Of a DNA stretch of 5,529 nt, positions 1 to 4,226 are shown piece after piece (the stretch's first letter is position 1; every line of letters begins with the position of its first letter). Made by a program: the position numbers and the translations under genes. Below the pieces are notes generated by a model. That model searched no databases, was not told where the DNA came from, and saw only the letters and a list, made by a program, of their open reading frames with translations. The DNA is from Candidatus Acetothermia bacterium (GTDB lineage Bacteria; Bipolaricaulota; Bipolaricaulia; Bipolaricaulales; Bipolaricaulaceae). The DNA is taken from positions 13,500 through 19,028 of the forward strand of contig JAGDVW010000064.1 in the NCBI GenBank assembly GCA_023255835.1. Reading direction: 5' to 3'.

Positions 1-554
1 AGGTCTACGATGACAGAGGAACCCCAATCCCCGTGCGGATCGCCAAAACACCCCTGAAAAGCTTCCGGGTCTCCCTGGCCAAACCGAAGACCCACGACTG
101 CGTCATCGTCACCTTGGGAATCAAAAACCTCGTGGTCGGCGCCATCCAAAACCCCGACAAACCCAAAATCCACCAGGGTTATCCCGCGATCAACCTGAAC
201 CTCGCCCTTTTGGCGCGGGAGCTCCGGCCGGACCTCAGCGTGATCGACGGGGTGGAGGGGATGGAGGGGGATGGGCCCGTGGAAGGCGATCCGGTCCAGC
301 ACGGATTTGTGCTTTTGGGGAGCGATCCCGTGGCCGTGGACGCCGCCGCAGCCACCCTCATGGGCTTTGATCCGGAAAAGATCGGGTACCTTGTGTACTG
401 CGCCCGCCTGGGCTTGGGGGAACCCTCTCGCGAAAATTGGGAAGTGGTGGGAGATCCCCTGGAGGAGGCCGTGCGCCCCTATCGGCCGCATCGGACCTTT
501 GCCGAACAGCTTAGGTGGGAACTTTCGGGGACTGCGCTGGCCGGGAAAATATGA
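1..554 (+). CDS. DUF362 family protein, 5' end cut off by the window
   Basis: The reading frame is open from base 3 to the TGA at 552-554, giving 183 visible residues; the true start lies upstream. A GTG at 33 is in frame but falls inside conserved sequence, so it is probably not the start. Numbering from the first visible codon, the DUF362 signatures are AKPKTHD (26-32), KNLVVG (41-46), an IHQGYPAINLNLALL stretch (56-70), SVIDGVEGMEGDGP (79-92), GSDPVAVDAAAATLMGFDP (106-124) and a C-terminal GLGEP. Members of this domain of unknown function are often found beside ferredoxin domains and redox genes. No CxxCxxC iron-sulfur motif is visible here; the only cysteines are in HDC and YCA. The gene overlaps the next by 4 nt (ATGA), which implies co-transcription and translational coupling. 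The family call is secure, but the biochemical role is not known to me. Confidence 0.88.
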   Translation, partial: VYDDRGTPIPVRIAKTPLKSFRVSLAKPKTHDCVIVTLGIKNLVVGAIQNPDKPKIHQGYPAINLNLALLARELRPDLSVIDGVEGMEGDGPVEGDPVQHGFVLLGSDPVAVDAAAATLMGFDPEKIGYLVYCARLGLGEPSRENWEVVGDPLEEAVRPYRPHRTFAEQLRWELSGTALAGKI

Positions 555-862
555 GCATGCTCGAGGAGCTTGGGGATTTTCGGATCCGAAGGAGGGCGGA
601 GGTGGACCCGCTTTTGCGCGAGGTTTTGGAGCAGGCCCTCTCCGAGATCCACATGATCCTCTTGGCCCACGGCCGGCCTTTTCGGCTCCGGGCTACTTTG
701 ACCCGGGATGGGGAATACCTCCTTGGGATGGAGGTGGCCTACGAGGACCGGGAGGAACGGGACCGGCTTTGGGACGAGGCTGCCCAGGCATTGGAGCGGG
801 CCAGGGCTGGAAGGCCCGTGCACATCCTGTGCGGCATCGCCCGCCTGAACCCCGGAGACTAG
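551..862 (+). CDS. Hypothetical 103-residue protein between the DUF362 gene and malQ
   Basis: I do not recognise this protein. I chose ATG 551 because it forms an ATGA overlap with the upstream stop. A second in-frame ATG at 557 would shorten it by two residues. The SD is weak (GGGA at 543-546), as expected for a coupled start. The composition suggests an alpha/beta fold: a charged helix at about 18-39, two strands at about 43-51 (PFRLRATLT) and 56-65 (YLLGMEVAY) linked by a TRDGE turn, an acidic/arginine-rich helix at about 66-87, and a last strand HILCGIARL (91-99). There is no signal peptide or membrane segment, so it should be cytosolic. It ends with TAG at 860-862, immediately followed by the malQ ATG. 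The tight packing on both sides and ordinary codon use argue that it is real. Its function is unknown, and a link to DUF362 or MalQ is only guilt by association. Confidence 0.8.
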   Translation: MSMLEELGDFRIRRRAEVDPLLREVLEQALSEIHMILLAHGRPFRLRATLTRDGEYLLGMEVAYEDREERDRLWDEAAQALERARAGRPVHILCGIARLNPGD

Positions 863-2371
863 ATGGAACTTCCCCGCTCCTTCGGCGTCCTTTTGCACCC
901 CACGAGCCTCCCCGGTCCCTGGGTATGCGGGGTTTTGGGAAGGGAGGCCCGGGAATTCCTCGGTTGGCTGGCTGAGGCCGGGGCGAGATTTTGGCAGGTC
1001 CTCCCTTTGGGCCCCACGGGGTTCGGCGACTCCCCATACCAAAGTTTTTCCGCCTTCGCCGGGAACCCCTACCTCATCGACCCCGAGGACCTCTTCGCGC
1101 GGGGCTGGCTCCCGAGAGAGGAGCCCCCGGTTGTTGCAGAAAACCGGGTGGATTACGGCCTCCTTTACCGCTGGAAATGGGACCTTCTTCGCCGGGCTTT
1201 TTGGGGCTTCCAAAAGGGGGGCGATCCTGGGGAGCACCGGGATTTCGCCCGCTTTTGGGAGAGGGAGGCGCGGTGGCTTTGGGACTACGCCCTCTTCATG
1301 GCCCTGAAGGATCGGTTCGCCGGCCGGCCGTGGAACGAGTGGCCGCGGGAATTCCGGCTCCGCGCGCCCAAGGCCCTGGCCACAATGGAGGAGGACGAAA
1401 ACGTACGCTTCCATGCCTGGACCCAATGGGTCTTCTTCCGGGAGTGGGAGGAGCTCCGAAATTATGCGCATTCCCGCGGGATCAAGATCATCGGGGACAT
1501 CCCCATCTTCGTGGCCTACGACTCCGCCGATGTTTGGGCCCATCCCGAGCTTTTCGAGCTGGATGAGGAGGGCCGGCCCACGGTGGTGGCCGGGGTCCCG
1601 CCGGATTACTTTTCCCCCACCGGCCAGCGCTGGGGGAATCCCCTTTACCGCTGGCCAGCCCACGCGGCCGAAGGGTTCCGCTGGTGGATCGCGCGGGTTC
1701 AGCAAACCCTCCGGCTTTGCGACCTTTTGCGCATCGATCATTTCCGGGGCTTTTCCGCGTACTGGGAGATACCCGCGGAGGAGCCCACCGCCGTGCGCGG
1801 CCGCTGGGTCCCCGCCCCGGGAGAAAAACTTTTCACCCGGATGCGGGCGGAGCTCGGGGAACTCCCCATCCTCGCCGAGGACCTCGGGGTGATCACCCCC
1901 GATGTGGAGGAACTGCGGGACAAATTCGGGTTCCCGGGGATGCGGGTCCTGCAGTTCGCCTTCGATGGAAAGCCCGATAACCCCCACCTTCCCGAGAACT
2001 TCCCCGAACACGGCCGGGTGGTGGTCTACCCTGGCACCCACGACAACGACACGGCCCTCGGCTGGTTCCGAAGCCTGGGGAAGGAGGAAAGGGAGCGGGT
2101 GCTCTCTTACCTCGCGAAAGCAGGCATTCCGGTTACAAGCGAGGCGGAGATTTCCTGGGCTTTGATAGCCCTGGCCTTCCTCAGCCGGGCGAAGCTCGCG
2201 GTGATACCCGTGCCGGACATCTTGGGACTGGGGAGCGAGGCCCGGATGAACTACCCCAGCCGGCCGGAGGGGAACTGGACCTGGCGGCTTGCGGAGAGGC
2301 TCGATCTCGCCTTGGCCGAGCACCTCCTCAATTTGGCCCGGGAGAAGAACCGGATCCCAAAGGAGGTTTGA
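863..2371 (+). CDS. malQ: 4-alpha-glucanotransferase (amylomaltase, GH77)
   Basis: The 502-residue protein transfers alpha-1,4-glucan segments between maltodextrins (disproportionation) in the cytosol, in glycogen/maltodextrin metabolism. Glycoside hydrolase family 77 motifs run in order: LLHPTSLPGP (10-19), GDSPYQSFSAFAGNPYLID (55-73), GDIPIFVAYDSADVW (211-225), the GVPPDYFSPTGQRWGNPLYRW loop (split here: GVPPDYF 244-250, GQRWGNPLYRW 254-264), RIDHFRGF (290-297), ILAEDLGVITP (336-346) and GTHDND (391-396). Catalytic residues by family alignment are Asp292 (nucleophile), Glu339 (acid/base) and Asp394 (transition-state stabiliser). They lie one position before the Thermus aquaticus D293/E340/D395 as I recall them. 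Length and the MELPR start match the short thermophilic amylomaltases. ATG 863 follows the previous TAG directly, with GGAG at 854-857 and a 5-nt spacer. It is the last gene of the three-gene run, and no T-tract terminator follows. Confidence 0.97.
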   Translation: MELPRSFGVLLHPTSLPGPWVCGVLGREAREFLGWLAEAGARFWQVLPLGPTGFGDSPYQSFSAFAGNPYLIDPEDLFARGWLPREEPPVVAENRVDYGLLYRWKWDLLRRAFWGFQKGGDPGEHRDFARFWEREARWLWDYALFMALKDRFAGRPWNEWPREFRLRAPKALATMEEDENVRFHAWTQWVFFREWEELRNYAHSRGIKIIGDIPIFVAYDSADVWAHPELFELDEEGRPTVVAGVPPDYFSPTGQRWGNPLYRWPAHAAEGFRWWIARVQQTLRLCDLLRIDHFRGFSAYWEIPAEEPTAVRGRWVPAPGEKLFTRMRAELGELPILAEDLGVITPDVEELRDKFGFPGMRVLQFAFDGKPDNPHLPENFPEHGRVVVYPGTHDNDTALGWFRSLGKEERERVLSYLAKAGIPVTSEAEISWALIALAFLSRAKLAVIPVPDILGLGSEARMNYPSRPEGNWTWRLAERLDLALAEHLLNLAREKNRIPKEV

Positions 2372-2376
2372 CGCTG

Positions 2377-2405
2377 TTGCCTTTGGGCTCTTTTAGCTCT
2401 ATACT
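2377..2405 (+). promoter_or_regulatory. Sigma70-type promoter downstream of malQ
   Basis: A -35 box TTGCCT (2377-2382, 4 of 6 consensus) and a -10 box TATACT (2400-2405, 5 of 6) are separated by exactly 17 nt. The expected transcription start is near 2412. This would give a leader of about 33 nt before the 20-codon ORF at 2445, and could also feed the Ig-like gene. It starts 6 nt after the malQ stop, so the downstream genes need not depend on the malQ run. The call rests on sequence match only. Confidence 0.6.
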
Positions 2406-2416
2406 GGCCGTCCAGT
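2403..2416. repeat. Inverted repeat over the -10/start site (operator-like)
   Basis: ACTGG (2403-2407) and CCAGT (2412-2416) are perfect inverted copies separated by CCGT. The repeat overlaps the last bases of the TATACT -10 box and the predicted transcription start, a usual place for a repressor half-site pair. A second inverted repeat, TCGCC (2416-2420) and GGCGA (2426-2430) with a 5-nt loop, follows immediately and ends 2 nt before the small ORF's SD. A transcript starting near 2412 contains only this second hairpin. Five-base arms can arise by chance in GC-rich DNA, so this is tentative. Confidence 0.3.
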
Positions 2417-2444
2417 CGCCGCCAAGGCGATAAGGAGGGAGCGG

Positions 2445-2507
2445 ATGCTTTTGAAGGAAAAGAAACCGGAATCGCCGAAGCAGCCGAAAAAGCCCTGCGG
2501 AAAGTAG
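2445..2507 (+). CDS. Candidate 20-residue Lys/Pro-rich small protein
   Basis: The ORF runs from ATG 2445 to TAG 2505-2507, with an excellent SD (AGGAGGG, 2433-2439) 5 nt upstream. A promoter with good spacing lies about 40 nt upstream of the start. The peptide is M-L-L-K-E-K-K followed by PES, PKQ, PKK and PCGK, so prolines 8, 11, 14 and 17 fall at every third position. It has seven lysines against two glutamates, and a single cysteine at 18. Such a P-x-x ladder would favour an extended polyproline-II-like conformation and a strongly basic, non-membrane peptide. It could be a real small protein, or a translated leader that tunes expression of the Ig-like gene 87 nt downstream. No family is recognised. 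The promoter, SD and regular proline spacing together make it better than a chance ORF, but it is unproven. Confidence 0.5.
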   Translation: MLLKEKKPESPKQPKKPCGK

Positions 2508-2519
2508 GCCAACGGGCCT
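2506..2519. other. Short hairpin overlapping the small ORF's stop codon
   Basis: AGGCC (2506-2510) and GGCCT (2515-2519) can form a 5-bp stem with an AACG loop, beginning inside the TAG stop of the 20-codon ORF. No T-tract follows (the next bases are TGGTGATC), so it is not a standard intrinsic terminator. It could protect a 3' end or do nothing. Confidence 0.25.
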
Positions 2520-2545
2520 TGGTGATCGCGCGGTTGCTTTGGTTT

Positions 2546-2554
2546 TGTTATGCT
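2546..2554 (+). promoter_or_regulatory. Possible extended -10 promoter for the Ig-like gene
   Basis: TG-T-TATGCT at 2546-2554 fits an extended -10 element (TGn before a 4-of-6 -10 hexamer), in a local AT-rich stretch that stands out from the surrounding GC-rich DNA. No acceptable -35 lies 16-18 nt upstream. The predicted start near 2561 would leave a leader of about 34 nt before GTG 2595. Transcription from the stronger promoter at 2377-2405 is an alternative. Confidence 0.4.
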
Positions 2555-2594
2555 TAAGAGCTACGGTGTGAACCGAAAGTGAAAGGAGGATCTG

Positions 2595-3620
2595 GTGAAC
2601 AAGACTACGAAAATAGGGATTGCTGTGGCGGTTTTAGCGGTGATCGGCATCGTGGTGGGTATTTTGGTGACCCGGCCCAAGGGCGATTTCACCATGCCCG
2701 CCACGTTCTCCTTGGCCGTGCCCATCACGAAAACGGGCACTTTGGACATCACCCTCACCCCGCCCCAGGGGAAGACCCTCCCCGCGGGAGATATCACCTT
2801 CTCCATAAAGGAGACCCTGCCCGCGGGGGTTAAGGCCACCTTTAACCCGGCCAAGATCACGGTGAAATCCGGCGATGATCAGAAGACCCCGAAGAAGACC
2901 ACCCTCACCGTGGAGGTGAGCACTGCCGCCAAGACCGGCCCCTATACCCTCACGATTGTGGCCAAGGGCGGCGGGGTTACGCGGGAAGGGAAGCTCACCC
3001 TCACTGTGCAGGTTGCGCCGGACTATAGCCTCGAGGCCTCCCCGGCGACCCTCACCGTGAAGCAGAGCGCGAAGGGCACGGTCACCGTCAACATCAAGCG
3101 CAACGAGACCATGAAGGACGCCGTGGATCTCTCCGTGACCGGGGCTCCCACGGGCGTCAAGGTCACGGTGGATCCGGCGAAGGTCCCAGCGGACAAGGCC
3201 TCGGCCACCCTGACCATCGAGGTGGGCCCAACGGTGGAGGCCAAGGACTACACCTTGACCATCACCGGCAAGGCCGCGGGCATCGCCGATAAGACCGCCA
3301 CCGTGAAGCTCACGGTGCAGGCGGTGGACTTCACCCTCAAGGCTGAACCCTCGGTGGTGACGGTGGCTCCGGGCGGCACGGCCACGGTCACCATCTCCAT
3401 CACCCGCACCAACCTCACCGACCCCGTGGTCTTCAGGGCGAAGGAGGTGCCGGCTGGCCTCTCGGCCACATTTGATCCGGCCTCGGCCACCGGTAACACC
3501 ACGACCCTCACCATCTCCGCTGCGGCGGATGCTGCTCCCGGCACTTACAGCTTCACCGTGGAGGGCGCCGCGGCCGGCAAGACCAAGACCGTCACCATCC
3601 AGGTCACGGTCGGTGGTTGA
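2595..3620 (+). CDS. Signal-anchored protein with three Ig-like beta-sandwich modules
   Basis: The 341-residue protein starts at GTG 2595, chosen for the SD AGGAGG at 2584-2589 with a 5-nt spacer and for the following MNKTTK plus hydrophobic segment (7-25). There is no AxA cleavage site or lipobox cysteine, so it is probably a membrane anchor with the rest outside the cytoplasm. Three related modules follow at about 31-141, 142-242 and 243-340. Each carries a central LPAGVKATFNPAK-like turn (75-87, 184-196, 285-297), then a TGPYTLTIVAKGG / AKDYTLTITGKAAG / PGTYSFTVEGAAAG hairpin, and a closing strand such as LTLTVQV. This pattern resembles bacterial surface Ig-like repeats (GLPAGVTASFSPS-type). 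The protein has no Cys, Trp or His and is rich in Thr, Val, Lys and Ala. The likely role is surface structure, adhesion or polymer binding; no enzyme motif is seen. A strong SD, C-ending codons and its own terminator suggest high expression. Confidence 0.85.
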   Translation: MNKTTKIGIAVAVLAVIGIVVGILVTRPKGDFTMPATFSLAVPITKTGTLDITLTPPQGKTLPAGDITFSIKETLPAGVKATFNPAKITVKSGDDQKTPKKTTLTVEVSTAAKTGPYTLTIVAKGGGVTREGKLTLTVQVAPDYSLEASPATLTVKQSAKGTVTVNIKRNETMKDAVDLSVTGAPTGVKVTVDPAKVPADKASATLTIEVGPTVEAKDYTLTITGKAAGIADKTATVKLTVQAVDFTLKAEPSVVTVAPGGTATVTISITRTNLTDPVVFRAKEVPAGLSATFDPASATGNTTTLTISAAADAAPGTYSFTVEGAAAGKTKTVTIQVTVGG

Positions 3621-3627
3621 GCCAAGG

Positions 3628-3674
3628 TTTCCCTGAAGGGAAAAGGGGCGGCCAAGCCGCCCCTTTTTTCTTTT
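3628..3674 (+). terminator. Intrinsic terminator after the Ig-like gene, with a preceding hairpin
   Basis: GGGGCGGC (3645-3652) and GCCGCCCC (3656-3663) form a perfect 8-bp stem with a CAA loop, followed by TTTTTTCTTTT (3664-3674). The AAAA at 3641-3644 can extend the stem to 12 bp by pairing with the first Ts. Just upstream, TTTCCC (3628-3633) and GGGAAA (3638-3643) form a second stem with a TGAA tetraloop. The two structures share A3641-A3643, so the extended terminator and the first hairpin compete. The T-tract is much better on the plus strand; on the minus strand only four Ts follow the stem. Confidence 0.92.
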
Positions 3675-3685
3675 AGGGACCCATC

Positions 3686-4216
3686 ATGCTTTACGGAAAC
3701 AATCTGCGGCTTCGGGCCATCGAACGGGAGGATATCCCGCGCTTTTTGCGCTGGCTCAATGACCCAGAGGTGCGCCGCTTCCTCCTCATGCACGAACCCC
3801 TCTCCCGGGCCCGGGAAGAGCGTTGGTTCGAGGAACAACTTTCCCGCCAAAGCGATCTCATTTTGGCCATCGAAGTCCTGGTGGGGGACGAATGGGTTCA
3901 CATCGGAAACGTCGGGCTCCACCGCCTCGACCTCAAGAACCGCACCGCCGTTCTGGGGATCGTCATCGGGGAGAAGGGATTTTGGGGAAAGGGATATGGC
4001 CGGGAGGCCATCCGTGTTCTTCTTCGCTACGCCTTTTTTGAGATCGGGCTTCACCGGGTGGAATTGGAGACCTTTGCCTTCAACGAGCGGGCCTTGCGCT
4101 GTTATGAGGCCGTGGGGTTCAAAAGGGTCGGGGTACGGCGGGAGGCCTTCTTCCGCGAGGGGGCCTTCCACGATGTGATCCTCATGGACCTCCTCGCCGA
4201 GGAGTTCGCCGGTTAG
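3686..4216 (+). CDS. GNAT-family N-acetyltransferase, RimJ/RimL type
   Basis: The 176-residue cytosolic protein transfers an acetyl group from acetyl-CoA to an amino group; the substrate cannot be read from the sequence. It has the layout of the RimJ/RimL-like GNAT group. The N-terminal LRLRAIEREDIPRFLRWLND segment (7-26) is typical of the group. The acetyl-CoA pyrophosphate loop lies in GEKGFWGKGYGREAI (95-109), followed by the helix VLLRYAF. The C-terminal motif is HRVELETFAFNERALRCYEAVGF (123-145), with N133 and the CYEAVGF segment in the usual places. Length is normal for the family. The start at ATG 3686 has a moderate SD (AGGGA, 3675-3679, 6-nt spacer) and lies only 11 nt after the terminator T-tract. 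mutS begins 10 nt after its stop, so the two are probably co-transcribed. Ribosomal-protein N-terminal acetylation, detoxification, or another small-molecule target are all possible. Confidence 0.92.
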   Translation: MLYGNNLRLRAIEREDIPRFLRWLNDPEVRRFLLMHEPLSRAREERWFEEQLSRQSDLILAIEVLVGDEWVHIGNVGLHRLDLKNRTAVLGIVIGEKGFWGKGYGREAIRVLLRYAFFEIGLHRVELETFAFNERALRCYEAVGFKRVGVRREAFFREGAFHDVILMDLLAEEFAG

Positions 4217-4226
4217 ACTCCCCCCG

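Noticed and set aside
479..2323. 614-codon open frame on the minus strand opposite the 103-residue gene and malQ
   Set aside because: It mirrors the codon bias of the strongly supported plus-strand genes; the product is Pro/Gly/Glu-rich low-complexity sequence with no family motif, a usual artefact in GC-rich DNA.
2368..2405. Alternative promoter using TTGACG (2368-2373) as -35 with TATACT
   Set aside because: The spacer would be 26 nt, too long for sigma70; TTGCCT at 2377-2382 gives exactly 17 nt.
2372..2594. tRNA, riboswitch or CRISPR in the malQ to Ig-like gene interval
   Set aside because: No cloverleaf, CCA end, known riboswitch core or spaced direct repeats are visible; the interval is explained by a promoter, a small ORF and short hairpins.
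2595..3620. Three Ig-like modules as a DNA tandem repeat
   Set aside because: The similarity is at protein level; the nucleotide copies are too diverged to call a DNA repeat.
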